In this document: positions 45,985 to 58,111 of the stretch, piece after piece | How positions within the stretch are numbered: position 1 is the stretch's first letter | Layout of the letters: each line of letters opens with the position of its first letter | Assembly (NCBI RefSeq): GCF_030272615.1 | Contig: NC_081413.1 | Span: 337,029,302 to 337,093,301 of the forward strand | DNA length: 64,000 nt | Origin: Cryptomeria japonica | Taxonomy: Eukaryota; Streptophyta; Pinopsida; Cupressales; Cupressaceae | Reading direction: 5' to 3' | Position numbers and translations under genes: made by a program | The notes under the pieces: model-generated | The model's input: the letters and a program-made list of their open reading frames with translations, nothing else | What the model was told of the DNA's origin: nothing | The model's database searches: none

Positions 45985-48145
45985 CTGCTATTATGACCCC
46001 ATATGAATAGAAAATCTTACCATATCATATTCTTCTGCTATGAAAAGGAGATTTGAGGTTGTCTTTGCTTATCTATGAAGACCCTCCTAACAATGAGTAA
46101 AATCACTTTTCTTTGGGTGCTCTATTTTGAGTTTGGCCATTTTTTTTGGTAGGGTTTATAATAGTGAGCAAATACTTTGATCTTTCATTGTTATACATCA
46201 GGATCAGTCTAACCATAGGATTTGTAAGGAAGACTCATAAAAATATGGCAATGAAAGGATGAAACTGTGAAATCATTAACAAAACATTCATTCACTCATA
46301 ACATTACCCTTTCCACGATCATCATCTATTGCAAAAAATGAGAGCATAAAACCCCCTTTTTTCATGCATGTGAGACTAAACTAATATATGATGATATAAG
46401 ATTATTAAATGAGATTTCTAAATATTTTTAAAAGAATTAATATTTTAAGAATATTTTTGCAATATATCAAATTATATAATATTTTATCTAAAATTTAACT
46501 TCGTTTTTTAAATTAATTCAAAATATACACAATTAGGTACAATAAAAATCATATAATTTCAAAAACACCTTCACAAATTCGTATGTCATTGCCAATTAAA
46601 GCAACAAAATTGAACAGGAAAAAAATGTTGCTCAAAGCATAAGAGGTACCAGAAGAAAACAGTAATAAGCCTCACCTAAAAATATCTAGAGCAACAAAGA
46701 TGCAGTAGCTTCAGAAATTTAGTGTCCCCTAAAAAAATTAGTTTAGTTTGATTTATATTTGCGATTAAAAAGTCAAAAGAAAGAAAAACTCCACAATATT
46801 TAGATATACAATATATCCTTTGTAGAGATCTAATAAATCAACAGATGTTAAAACTGAGAATATTGAAGAAAAAATTGTGTAAATACCTTGGTTTTTTAAG
46901 TAGAAGAGAGTAAATATTTGAGAAATGCGCTTTCAATTTGATTCTCTTGTTCCACTCAGCTATCATATGTCCAATCGATGAGTTAGTTCTTGATCTTTGA
47001 TGCCTTTACAATTGAAATTTGGGTCAATCTATCTTTTTTCTTTTAGATTGTGCGCAAAAACCTAAAACATCATTTATGCAAGATGTGATCGCCAGGGGAA
47101 AATTCAGTGCTATCTATTCAAAGAATGGGAAGAATTGGTAGGATTTGTAAGAAAAATATACCCTTCTAATATATAAATTTTATTAAAATAAAATGAATCA
47201 AAACCAATCTCACTACAACTGTTGCTTCAATCTATTCAATACAAACAAAAAGTAGATCTACAACTATTGTTTCAATATATTCAATATAAACAAGTAGATC
47301 TAAAAATTTCAGTATGGCAAGGTTGGACATATTGAGAATTTACAAGTCTTTACAGAGAAAATGAAGAAAGTAGGCTTCAATCCCCCATCTAAGATCAACC
47401 AAAATCATAAATATTTTATCAAAAGTTTAAAAGTTAGTCAAATTATAAAACTCTTCTCCCTAAGTTGTTGTTTTTGTATCTTTAGTTTTCAACTTTTCTA
47501 CCAATTCAATAACAAATTTAAATATTGTCTATTGCCAATAGTCCTTGTATTTATCTTCTTCTAATAGTTTGTTTTGCACACTTTTTTTCCATGTGTTTGA
47601 GATGTTGAAAACCTTATAATATTACAATGAATAATCGAGATTATAAAATGTTAGATTCAATAAAGTGTATGGTAGACACTAAAATCCTTTGAGAGTTATT
47701 GTTCTATGAGTTTAGTTTGAAATTATTAAAGTGGTTGCAACTAGCATTAACATGATCATTTTTATATGTGCATGTTGGACTAAAATCTATTTGTCTTTTA
47801 TTCCATCCAACTTACAAAATCTATCAAAAGAATTATTTTTATTCCGTTCCTTTTATCTATCCATAGTATCTTACTACATTTTAAATTTTTTTCTTTTAAC
47901 AAATATTTTAAAATTCTTGAAACTAATAAGCACCTTATATTTGTACCATAAAAATAAAACCAAACATAGCTAGTGCAATTATCATTTAAAATTTAAGAGG
48001 TCAACACATGATTTGTGCCATCAAAGAATGGCTTATTAAGTGAACCTGTCAAAATAACTACGCACCGACTATAAGAGGTTACTTATATCTACAACAAATA
48101 ATAATTATAACCCTCCATGACACATCACAAAAACCTTGCAATTTG

Positions 48146-48517
48146 TCTCAATGCAAATCATTGACAATGAAAGAGACACCTAAGGTGTACTCCATTTTGC
48201 AACGTTCAAGCCCAGAGTGTGGCTTGTATGCTTATGAGAAGCTTGTAGCCATGTCATATGCAAGGGCAAGGTAAACCTTATATGTTGAGTGGTAAATCTT
48301 TGTTCTAGTACCATGAAGGAGGATTTGATTGTCTCAATGCAAATCATTGATGATGGGAGAGACACCCGAAATGTACTCCATTTTGCAACCTACAAGCCCA
48401 GAGAGTAGCTTGTATGCTTATGAGAAGGCTGCAACCATGGCAGATGCAAGGGAAAGGTAAACCTTACACGTTGAGTGGTAAACCATTGTTCTAGTGCCAC
48501 TAAGGAGGATTCAAATC
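48146..48517. repeat. Tandem duplication, 2 x 186 bp
   Basis: TCTCAATGCAAATCATTGA starts both units (48146 and 48332). They share TGTACTCCATTTTGCAAC, GCTTGTATGCTTATGAGAAG and GTTGAGTGGTAAA. Confidence 0.9.
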
Positions 48518-49983
48518 AGATCGGAAGAAAAATGGAACACACAAAAAATTAGTAAGTCCAACTCAGTGACTCATCACAAGTAATAGTGCACTAATAAAGG
48601 GAGAGAAACAAAAAAAATGAGGATTAAAATCAATAAACTTAACATAATGACTCATAACAAGTAATTATGTAGTAATAAAGGTATAGATTAACATCAATAA
48701 GTTCTAATACAATTCAATAATAAAATGAAGACTGAGAATATATGTCAGATATCTATACAGCTTGCTAATGACAACTTAGAATAAAGTCCCCTAAAGTCAT
48801 GAAGCAAAGCTGCCAATCAAAATTCCATATCATGTGTGCCTAATTGGTCATATATTATAAATAAACATTTTCCCTAACAAAGTAACTTGAAATGAGGAAA
48901 TGGATCTTAATATTCAAAATTTTCCAAGAGATTATAAATTCATTTCATTATGCCATTCGACTAGAAGAAAAACTCAATATTACCTTTGCAGCAAAAAATA
49001 CTACAAAATGATCCTCAAAGCATTTGAATTCCAAATTAATATTAACAGAGCAGTCATGTATACAAGATACAATAGCCTCAGAAATCAATGGTGATGGTCA
49101 TAATCAACACACTTAACCTCAGAGTGGTGCATGACATTAAATTTTTATCATGGACTCTATTAAGACATTGATAAATCAAAAGGTAATTATCAAAATTCAT
49201 ATAGCACAAATGTATGCTAATAAGACCGGTATGACAATCATATCATCACATTCCATATTATACAAAGACAATGCAGTCGTAGTAGAAAGATGGTGATAGT
49301 GTATGAACAATCACGTATATCATATCAACAAGATACAAATCTTCATCCTCTAACTGCACAGATACATAATATTTGAAATTAAGACATGTTAAACAAATTA
49401 AGAAAATAAATTAAAAAGAAAAACCTAGAATGACGGTTTTGAAATGTCTGCAGAAAAAAGGAATAGACAAGCCCATTAAGTTGTCTAATAAGTTAAGTCA
49501 TCTGTGTCACAAGAGTTGTTGTGTAAATATTGGCCTTATTTATGAGATGCCTTCTCCTTTCATTTTTATTAGCTCGAGGAACCAAATACGAACTTTTATT
49601 CCATGATGAAAAATAAAAAAGCAAAAAAATTATACCAAAAAGATAAAAATAGAAAACCCTAAAAATTGAAGCCATAGAATTTCAAACCGGTGTGTGGCAA
49701 GGAATGTTTGAGTTGCCTAAAAGTCGTTATTCCCAAAATGCATAGATAATGACATAATCATTTTAGAATAAAAAAACACACAATAAAAATCAATTTGGTT
49801 GCATAAAAATTTCAACCAATAAAACTCACTCAAACCATGGCAAGTGACTTACCTCAAGATTCTACACAAATTGGTTCGTGCTATGAATGATGCCAATGAG
49901 AGAAAATGGGCAGAGTTTGGAGGAAAAAATTACGAAACCCTGACATAGCACATATTTTTAAAATGAGACAAACCAAAACTAGC

Positions 49984-49995
49984 CTTCGTATAGTT
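49984..49995. repeat. Left target-site duplication of the ORF3-bearing LINE
   Basis: CTTCGTATAGTT, matched by CTTCCTATAGTT at 58132-58143 (11 of 12). Confidence 0.72.
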
Positions 49996-50283
49996 TTGAT
50001 TAAGTAAAAACAGGTTTTTGAAAGGAACCTGAACCTTAATACATATCAGGAGAAAGATAAAGCATTAAAGCGGAAGAAAACCATACCTAATCACCCAAAC
50101 AAAAAACAATTCCCAACCAAAACAAAAAGGGAACTCAAAACACAAAAATCCGCACAAAGACAACTAAAGGATAGCAAAAGGACAGCACAAAGACAAAGAC
50201 AACTAAATATTTTTCATAATATCTTCTCCATAAACCGCCATTTGCTTCATGTTGTCTGCAAAGTTCTTCAATTCATCCAGCTC
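49996..50283 (-). other. LINE 3' UTR and end
   Basis: Non-coding sequence from the ORF3 stop to the LINE end. On minus it ends CTTAATCAAAA at the target duplication, with no long poly(A). Its C and T-rich ending resembles plant L1 3' ends in style. Confidence 0.65.
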
Positions 50284-51987
50284 TCATCCCTTGATATCAC
50301 CCCGATTCCTGGTGTTGGCCCTAGTTCTCTTCTCATGACCCTTTTTCTCCATCTGGTCCTTGTCGCCCTCCTTGTCTTTAGTGTTATCAAATCTGTTGAT
50401 TAGAATATTCATATTATCCACAGAGGCCTTAAGAATCTGGAAATTATGTTCGGCAATCCTATTCACAGTTAATTTCATCTTTTCAACTCTATTGACCAGG
50501 TTGTTCATGGTAGTTTCCAACCCGTTCGCCTCTCTATTCCCTTCCATTTCCTTAACCTTCTTTTCTGTTTCAATAATTTTACCGATCATGGCCTCAATAG
50601 CTTCAGCATTGTTGATAACAACCACTAATTCTTTAACATTTTCAGAAAGAGGCTTCTCGCCTATCGTATAATTTTTTATAACATTAATATCATTCTTCAG
50701 GTTGCTAATATCTTTTACAATTTTGTTGATAGTTTCACAAAATCCCTTAATACTATCATTATCCCCATGACAGTTGCTAGGATTTCCCTTTTTATTTTCT
50801 TGGCCCTCATTCTGCAATCCTTGAGTACTCGTGTCCTCACCATGATCCACATCTGGAATCTCATCCTCCTCCTTACCCTTCATATTGTCATTTTTATCCT
50901 CCTCTACATCCTCATCAGAAGCAATCAATATCTGCCTTTTTACCTTGTTAGTCCCCCTACGGGTATTCTTGTTCCTCTGGGTTTGTTTTCCCATTCCCTT
51001 TCCTTTCTTTCTTTTGATGAATTTCTCATCAAAGGACTCATCCTCGGAGTCCAAGAGGTCAGAATCAATAACAGTCCTCTTTCTTTTCCCCTTAGTCCTC
51101 CCCTTTTTGCTAAGATCCTTAGACTCACCTTCAGTTTCAGAGTCGAAGTTGAAACCACTATACTCACTTTCTGTGTCATCATCCCTGGTATTTTTACCTC
51201 TAATGAGTTTCTCAATGGATTTCCCTTTCAACAATTTGTAAACTAAAACCATTAGATCTTGATGAAGAGCATGGTCACCTTGAGGGTCTTTATGCATTTC
51301 TTTAATGGTATGATCCATAGAACAAGCTAAATAATAGGGCAGGCTTACCTTTTCACCATGGTGGAAGTGGTTAAGCTGCACAAAATGGTGTCTGTAAGCC
51401 CTTGTGAATCTTCCATCCAGAGTAATGTAAGTGATGGTAGAAAACAACACAAACCTCCACGGCCTACAAATACACTTAGGGGAGTGGTAGGAGTTATCCA
51501 CCTTCACCAATTTCCTTTTTTCACCATCTGTGATAGGAAATCTTTCCGCTGCCTTATCAGAAACACTTCGATCTCTATAAAACTTAATACCATCTTTAAC
51601 CATCCCCATAACTTCAACACTGATATCTTCGTCCACCATCATCATCTGGGTGCCAACCAGAACCTTGCCATTCTTCCAATTCTTTATGAAATGCTTGGTA
51701 ACTGTAGGGTCTTTGTTGCAGAGCCTCTCTATGAAAACTCTTAAGCCTCCCTCTTGAAGAATCTCCCATACCTCATTGTTCTTCTTCCAATCCGAGCAAG
51801 AAGTTGGTTCAAACCTCTTTTTGTTCCCTCCCATATTTCCCTCAAAGTCATTGGAATTCCTAATCTCGGCTCTGATATTTCCCCTCTGGTTTCTGTTATT
51901 GCTCTGAAAAACAACCAAGAATCCATGCCCTGTTAATATGATATGACTATTAAATAAATAATCGACACCACCGTTGTGTTCAGTCAT
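50284..51987 (-). CDS. LINE ORF3, 567-codon protein of unknown function
   Basis: It is open from ATG 51985-51987 to the stop at 50284-50286. I see four parts. Residues 1-60 are polar. Residues ~65-250 form a globular-looking domain with GLRVFIERLCNKDPTVTKHF, WKNGKVLVGTQMMMVDEDIS, FYRDRSVSDKAAERFPITDG, RPWRFVLFSTITYITLDGRF, YRHHFVQLNHFHHGEKVSLP. It may belong with 'putative plant transposon protein' sequences, but I cannot verify that. Residues ~255-420 hold basic clusters (KGRTKGKRKR, KRKKGKGMGK), possible nuclear signals, and acidic runs. Residues ~430-540 look coiled-coil. It starts 20 bp after the ORF2 stop, on the same strand, inside the target duplications. Reinitiation after ORF2 is one way it could be translated. 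No enzyme motif is seen. Confidence 0.75.
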   Translation of the reverse strand: MTEHNGGVDYLFNSHIILTGHGFLVVFQSNNRNQRGNIRAEIRNSNDFEGNMGGNKKRFEPTSCSDWKKNNEVWEILQEGGLRVFIERLCNKDPTVTKHFIKNWKNGKVLVGTQMMMVDEDISVEVMGMVKDGIKFYRDRSVSDKAAERFPITDGEKRKLVKVDNSYHSPKCICRPWRFVLFSTITYITLDGRFTRAYRHHFVQLNHFHHGEKVSLPYYLACSMDHTIKEMHKDPQGDHALHQDLMVLVYKLLKGKSIEKLIRGKNTRDDDTESEYSGFNFDSETEGESKDLSKKGRTKGKRKRTVIDSDLLDSEDESFDEKFIKRKKGKGMGKQTQRNKNTRRGTNKVKRQILIASDEDVEEDKNDNMKGKEEDEIPDVDHGEDTSTQGLQNEGQENKKGNPSNCHGDNDSIKGFCETINKIVKDISNLKNDINVIKNYTIGEKPLSENVKELVVVINNAEAIEAMIGKIIETEKKVKEMEGNREANGLETTMNNLVNRVEKMKLTVNRIAEHNFQILKASVDNMNILINRFDNTKDKEGDKDQMEKKGHEKRTRANTRNRGDIKG

Positions 51988-52007
51988 CGAAAAAAGGGGG
52001 GAAGGTA

Positions 52008-52637
52008 TTAAGAATTATGATTAATGATGTCACGTTGCTTCATCTGGATACGGTCCAGTTCAAACAAGGATTTCGCCTCACATGCAAGATTACTCTCACC
52101 ATAAATGGTAATGATTTTATCAGAACGACGGGCCAGGTTGGCAGCCCAGTCAACACGCGTGTTAGCTTCCCTGTAAACATGTGTGAAAACACGCATATCA
52201 AAGGTTTCAGTAATTTCCTTCACGGCTTTGATTGCATTGTGTATAGACCAAGAGGGTGGGAAAACATTATTCAAATAGTTTATAATATTCAAAGAGTCAC
52301 CTTCACACCAAACTCTTGTACAATTGGCTTCCTTAGCTAGAACCAGCCCATGATAAGCAGCAATGGCCTCAACAACATGATTAGTTTGACTGCCAATAGG
52401 AATACATTTAATGGTTTTGCATTTTCCCCATTCATCCCTTAAAACCACACCACACCCCGCATTGCTAGGGTTACCCTTATAAGCGTCATCGAAGTTAATT
52501 TTCATCCATCCATGAGGAGGGCTTTCCCATTTCACATCTTCTCTAGGGTTAGCCTGAAAGATGTCATTTCCCTTTAATCTCCAATTCTTGAAAATGATAT
52601 GATCATCTTGATCTTTGGGGTTGGCTATTCCACACAT
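52008..52637 (-). pseudogene. LINE ORF2 RNase H domain and C-terminus
   Basis: Same frame as RT tail and zf-RVT. MKINFDDAYKGNPSNAGCGV (first Asp), HVVEAIAAYHGLVLAKEANC (Glu), VWCEGDSLNIINYLNNV (second Asp), and VYREANTRVDWAANLARRSD with the final Asp of the AD..A motif. All four acidic positions are present. The stop codon is at 52008-52010; 20 bp separate it from the ORF3 ATG. A stop region near 52640-52725 breaks it from zf-RVT. Confidence 0.9.
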
Positions 52638-52724
52638 GATTTAGATATTCTCCACCATATGTCATTTGATTTTCTCAAAAAATATTTGAGCTTTTGATGC
52701 CTTATCTCTGAACACTCTTTTGTT

Positions 52725-53306
52725 TCACTCTTTCCATATTCCCCAACAAATATGAGGTAAAGCCAATCTCCATAACAAAATTATAGACTTATTCCTTGAA
52801 GGGTGATGCCAGGAATTAAAAACATCTTGGACAGATTCTGGAAAGACCCAACTAATATTGAAGTTATCCAAACATCTAGCCCAGATGTCAGCAGAGAAGG
52901 GACAGTGGAAGAAGAAGTGATTAATGGTTTCCTCATTTTGCATACAAAGAAGACAAACACTAGGCATACAAAATCCTCTAGTTTTGAGATTATCAATATT
53001 CAAAATTTTATTTTGAAGGACAGTCCATAAAAAAATATTAATTTTGGGAATAAGGCCTTTCACCCAAGCCTTAGCCCAGCAAGGGATCTCCAAATTAGAG
53101 AACTGTTGATTATAGAGAGAGGCTACAAAAAAATTACCATTTGCAGTAAGTTTCCAGATTAGCTGGTCATCATCATCCACCACCACCATGGAGTTCATAA
53201 TTGTGTTCAGATTACCAAGGGAGAGATCAACTAGGGATGATTCCTTCCACTGTCCAACATTCCAGTAGTCACCCACCATAGTACCATATTTTTCCTTACA
53301 CTGATC
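52725..53306 (-). pseudogene. LINE ORF2 zf-RVT region
   Basis: It keeps the frame of the RT tail after a stop at 53307. It reads QLIWKLTANGNFFVASLYNQ, then the zf-RVT pattern KINIFLWTVLQNKILNIDNL, CMPSVCLLCMQNEETINHFF, HCPFSADIW (C-x2-C ... H-x4-C). This region joins RT and RNase H in plant L1 elements. Confidence 0.88.
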
Positions 53307-55207
53307 CTAAAACTTGCCCCAATCAGGACTATCGCTCAACGGGGAGTCAAACAGCCAAGAGTCTTCCCAGAATTTAATGAGATTACCTTTCCCCACCTTC
53401 CAGTTCACACCTTTAGCAATTAGATCTCTAGTTCTTGTAACATTTTTCCAGATGTTAGAACCAATCGGGATATCTTCAGCATTGAGGAAACTGTGAAGGG
53501 TTAGGAACTGTCTCTTATACTTATTGTCCCATATCAATTTCCATTCTCTGTTAGTGTTATAACCTCTCCATATCTGCTTAGCCATGAGAAACTCATTCAT
53601 GTCTCTGATTCTTCTAAGGCCTAGTCCTCCCTTTCTTATAGGTTTACAAACCTTATTCCACGCAATTAGATTCATTCTGTTCTTTTCCTCAATCCATGTC
53701 CACATAAAAGTTCTTTGAATTTTTTCAATAGCCTCCGCAAACTTGGCAGGGATTCTAAAAAGACTGATAGCATAAAGAGGATTACTCTGAAGAGTACATT
53801 TCAAAAGCTGGACCTTACCAGCTTGGCTAAGCAGAGAGCCTTTCCATCCAGCTAACTTCCTATGAAATTTATCCACAAGAGCACCCCAGAAAGTATCAAG
53901 AGGAACTTGACATAAAAGGAGCCCAAGATAGGAAGCAGGAATATTCCCCAATTGGCATCCCAAAATGTTACTAATCTTTATCTGTCTTCTTTTCAGAGTG
54001 TTTATGAAATAGACAAAACTTTTAGACCAATTTATCAATTGACCAGTAGCTATCTCATAACTATCCAAAGCTTTCTTTAAGCTCCTAGAATCTTTCACTG
54101 AAGAGTTTCCCATAATAATAGAGTCATCCACAAATTGCTAATGGGAGCAAACTTGGTCCGTCGATGAAGGTTTCAGCCCAGAAAACTCTCCCTTCTCAAC
54201 AAGTTTACCAATAAATCTTCCCAAACATTCCGCCATGATAATGAAAAGAACCAGGGATAGAGGATCCCCCTGTTTGAGACCCCTTGAGGATTTGAAAAAG
54301 GGGGAAGGAGACCCATTGATCAAAACAGAAAAAGAAGCAGAGGAAACCAATTGCATAATAAGACAGATACTTCTAGAACATAAACCAAAAGCAGAGAGAA
54401 CATCCATCATAAAGCCCCAGTCAACTCTATCATAGGCTTTAGATAAGTCAAGCTTCAAAAGGAAGCCTTCTTTTTTAGCACTAGAGAGAGAGAGTGGATA
54501 TTTTCATGGACCGTGATTATCGAATCCAAAATTTGTCTCCCTGGGACAAGGCCACTTTGCTGGGGAGAAATGATAGAGGGGAGCAGAGTCAAGTTTCTAG
54601 AGGTCAAAACCTTTGAGATGATCTTGTATAAAGAGTTGCATAGGCTGATAGGTCTAAAAAGATCCATAGAATCAACACCCATCTTTTTGGGAATAAGAGC
54701 AATGAAAGTACCATTCAGTTTTTTCAAAATTCTCCTCGCACCAAAGAATTCTTTCACAACACTAGATACATCACTTCCAACAATATGCCAATACATTTGA
54801 AAAAAGAACATAGGGAAACCATCTGGGCCCGAGGCCTTGTTACCTTCAAAAGAGTTGACAGCTTTCAGAATCTCATCATTGGATGGTATAGCAGTAAGAT
54901 AGGAATTTTGATCAACATCCAAGATAGAGGGGATATAGTCAGTAAGGTCCTTTGGAGCCCGAAGGTCCAGGTTCTGATCCTTAGTCAAGAGTTTGGAGAA
55001 GAAATCCAGGGCTGTCTTCCCAATAGAATCTTCATCTTCAATAGTTCTACCATTGGCTTTAAGCTGAGATATCCTATTGATGGCCTTGTGTTTCAAAGTG
55101 GACATATGAAAGTATTTGGTGTTTCTACCCCCTTCCTTCAACCAAATATTTCTCAACCTGTGTTTCCAGAATGTTTCTTCTTTAGCTATAATGTCATGAT
55201 ATTTCAC
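53307..55207 (-). pseudogene. LINE ORF2 reverse transcriptase
   Basis: 55207-54455: WLKEGGRNTKYFHMSTLKHK, FEGNKASGPDGFPMFFFQMY, IALIPKKMGVDSMDLFRPIS, QSGLVPGRQI. After a frameshift, 54458-54138: KLDLSKAYDRVDWGF (catalytic Asp) and RGLKQGDPLSLVLF. After a TAG, 54131-53307 in the same frame: FVDDSII (motif C; the usual FADD), YLGLLLCQVP, the thumb, and GGLGLRRIRDMNEFLMAKQI. The RT would copy LINE RNA at the nick. All catalytic aspartates remain, but one frameshift and one stop separate the parts. Confidence 0.92.
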
Positions 55208-55740
55208 GAGAATCTCGTCTTCAACCTCTTTAGAGACCTTGATATACCATTATTCTGAGTCTCATCCTGGATATCTTTCAGATCTAAGAGAATGGTAGCT
55301 TTGGAAACAAAAATGTTCCCAAAGGACTCCTTATTCCATCTTTTAACATTATCTTTCACAAACTTCAACTTTTTGACCACCTTATACATAGCATTTCCTT
55401 CAATTCTAACCCGCCACCATTCCTTGATTTTGCTTTCCAGGTTCGGGTGTTTTGTCCATATTCTCTCAAATCTATAAGGGAAATGTCTTCTTCCCTTCTT
55501 GGCATCATCCATGAAGGATATAAGATAATGATTCGACCCGACCCTAATATGAACCAATAAAGAACAAAAATGAGAACTAAACCAATCCAAAGATATTAAA
55601 GCTCTGTCGAGTCTGGCTTGAATTAAGTCTTTACCACTCCTTTTGTTGGTCCAGGTATATTTAACCCCTTGCAAATCCATATCATGGAGAGCATGATTAA
55701 TGATGAACTCCATCAAATCCAATCTGCTGTCGAGATTGGT
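55204..55740 (-). pseudogene. LINE ORF2 endonuclease C-terminus and linker
   Basis: The same register as the endonuclease reads LDLMEFIINHALHDMDLQGV, YTWTNKRSG, and LDRALISLDWFSSHFC, the usual end of the domain with its S-DH area (VGSNHYLISF, where SDH reads SNH). A linker follows to a frameshift at about 55205. The N for D change at SDH would harm catalysis. Confidence 0.85.
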
Positions 55741-56202
55741 TTAGCTCCTTCCCTTTTTCTCATTTTCCCTCAAAGGGGTATTGAAATCCCCCATAATAAT
55801 CCAGTTATCTTCAACAAACTTACTTCTAAGCAAGGATAAGCTTTTCCAGAAATCACTTCTACCAGTCTTGGTGTTAGGGGCATACACATTAGTCAAGACC
55901 CATGAAGTACTCTCTTTCAAATGCTTAAATCTTATGCAATCCAAGTTGTTATCTTGAATCAACACTTCTCCTTTTACATTATTTTTATTCCAGAAAGTAG
56001 CAATACCCCCAGATGCCCCTTTTGAACTACCACCACTAACTCCACCATTACTAAACATTTTCAAACATTCAACCTTATCCTTAGGCATTTTGGTTTCCCG
56101 AATCAAAAAAATATCCGGATTTTGGTCTCTAATCATACTTTTTATTAAATCATGTTTGTGAGGATTATTCAATCCTTGAATATTCCAAGAGATAATCTTC
56201 AC
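55741..56202 (-). pseudogene. LINE ORF2 AP endonuclease domain
   Basis: ISWNIQGLNNPHKHDLIKSM (usual WN.RGLN), IFLIRETKMP with catalytic Glu, WVLTNVYAPNTKTGRSDFW and WIIMGDFNTPLRENEKKG (D-F-N). A TAA at 55741-55743 ends the stretch, but the register stays open from 55722. The domain nicks target DNA. All main active-site motifs are present in this half. Confidence 0.9.
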
Positions 56203-56927
56203 AACTTTTTAGAAATACCTACTTCAAATATGGTTCTTTGAGTACCGTCTACTAAATTCTTACTGGTTTCCATGGTCCTCTTCTTTGCATTTGAATATCT
56301 TCCAGGTGATGTATGTTGAGCCCCCACATCCCCTAGTCTACTTCTGGTATTTCTGGTGGTGGTGTTATTATTATTTCTATTATTTTATTTTATTTTGTTC
56401 TTGTTCTTTCTTTTATCCTCCATTACTTCTTCCTCCTCCTGCTTTATCCCACTCTTTCCTAGAGCCTTTTTTATATCTTCTTCATTTCCCCATCTTGGTT
56501 CATTTTCCTCCGGGAAAGTCAACTTGACCTAGGCCGGAGAGGCTAATGATATCTCTGAGAGCCCTTGCTCAAAGATATTGTCAGGTTGAGCATGTTGGAT
56601 CCAGCTTGCTCCATTTTATGACTCGGAAGAAATTCCCACTGAGTTAAAATTGTCTCCCTCTTCCTTGTTGTCTTTGGATTGACTATCTCCCTTATCCATC
56701 TAACTACTATCTCGTTTCTCACTCTGAGCTAAATTTTGTTATGTCATATCCTTTTGATTATTTTTATTGTGGTCTTGTGACTTCCTTTCTCCATCATTAG
56801 AATCCCTTCCACTTTTCTCTTGCTCATTTTCCTATCGGGAGAGCTTATCTTGCTCTCCTTTCTTTGTTTCATTTCCCGATTCCCTGGCTAATACCTCCTC
56901 GATTCTTCCAACCCAGGACTATTTCTC
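56203..56927 (-). other. LINE ORF1 tail and inter-ORF region
   Basis: Decayed K/E/S-rich frames that fit the variable C-terminal linker of ORF1. Just before 56202 a minus frame reads NAKKRTMETSKNLVDG and runs into the ORF2 start. No separate gene is supported. Confidence 0.5.
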
Positions 56928-58111
56928 TTAATCCGAACCATCAGAAGGAGAAGCTTTCAAAGAATTTTCAATCTTGGTATTTGGGTTCTTTTCCACCTTT
57001 TTCCAAACTTTAGTTTGGGCTTGAGTTTTGGCAAGATTGCTTGGGCATTTTTTAGCCCAATGCCCAACTCTCTTACAGTGAAAACAAGCAAAAGGGATTG
57101 ATTCATAAACAATATTCTGCATCCATTTTCCAAGTTTTGAATCTATATCTATTTCCTCTGGCATATCTGTCTCATGCCCAACCCCTACACGGATTCTAGC
57201 ATAAATGAGTCTCCTTCTGGATGTCGTGACCGAGTCAATGGAAAGAAGCTTGCCAAAAGCATTGGCTATCCCAGAAAACACATCTTCCTCCCAATATTCC
57301 ATAGGAAGCCTATGTAGCTTTATCCAAATCGACACTTGGACCACAAAATTATCATCCAATCTCGCATTAGGGTACCATTTTTGGATATACATTAGATATA
57401 TACCTATCACCCAGGTTCCATTGCAAAGGATTTGTCTGCGATCTTCCTCACATGAAAAAGAAAAGGAGAGACATCCTTTATTCATAGCGACCACATCAAC
57501 CTGTCCTTTCAAATTCCATTTTCTCTTGACAAATCCACGAACAACCTCAATGTTAGGTCTCGCCCCAAAGAATTTACCTATCAGGGTACTTTCCATCCGA
57601 GCAACATTTTGATCTATAATTTGATCCAAAATGGAAATGGCGAACTTTCCCTGAGAAATAGTCGATGTATTTTTAATCGGAGACAAGGACGACTTACCTT
57701 TGGGTTTGATACCAAATAGAGAGGACCATTTACCAATGGGTCCGCTCGATCTAGGGCCCCCATCTAGGTCCCCCAAATTCAAAGGGGCCTCAAGATCCTT
57801 CCCATTGGATTCTATTCCCTCCACAGGGCTCCCTGATACTGCTTCAGGTTTGCCGCCCAACAAGTTTGAATTTTGAACCTGACCATTCACCTTGTCTGCT
57901 TCAATCCGCTCCTCGTGTGATCTGGGACCCCCGAATCCAAATGGGCATTGGGTTCCTTACCATCTGAACTCTCCCCTTCCAAAGGGCTCCCTGAATCGCC
58001 TGCTACAAGCTGTCCTGCTGTTGATCCAGTTCTCCCGCCCCAAAAATTTAAATTTTGGGCCCGACTATTCCCCTTCTCCTCTCCACCTCCGCTCCTCTCC
58101 ATCGCAACCAC
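56928..58111 (-). pseudogene. LINE ORF1 (DUF4283 and CCHC knuckle)
   Basis: 57887-58111 is an N-terminal stretch in one frame and 56928-57890 the main body in another. Body motifs are KWNLKGQVDVVAMNKGCLSF, GTWVIGIYLMYIQKWYP, VSIWIKLHRLPMEYWEEDVF, IYARIRVGVGHETDMP (DUF4283 order) and the knuckle CFHCKRVGHWAKKC. The two parts begin with related sequence (QNLNFWGG at about 58057 and QNSNLLGG at about 57875), so about 182 bp are tandemly duplicated, which causes the frame break. ORF1 protein binds LINE RNA. The body alone is 320 open codons and might still be functional. Confidence 0.88.

Larger units (their letters stand above)
45325..49983. other. AT-rich interior, no gene recognised
   Basis: No protein motif found. 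It holds a 56-bp tandem duplication (45873-45984) and a 186-bp tandem duplication (48146-48517). The rest is AT-rich with only short open frames. Confidence 0.45.

Noticed and set aside
50360-51744. Plus-strand open frames of 100-159 codons opposite ORF3
   Set aside because: Antisense shadows of the 567-codon ORF3, leucine- and serine-rich as expected from a K/E-rich opposite strand.
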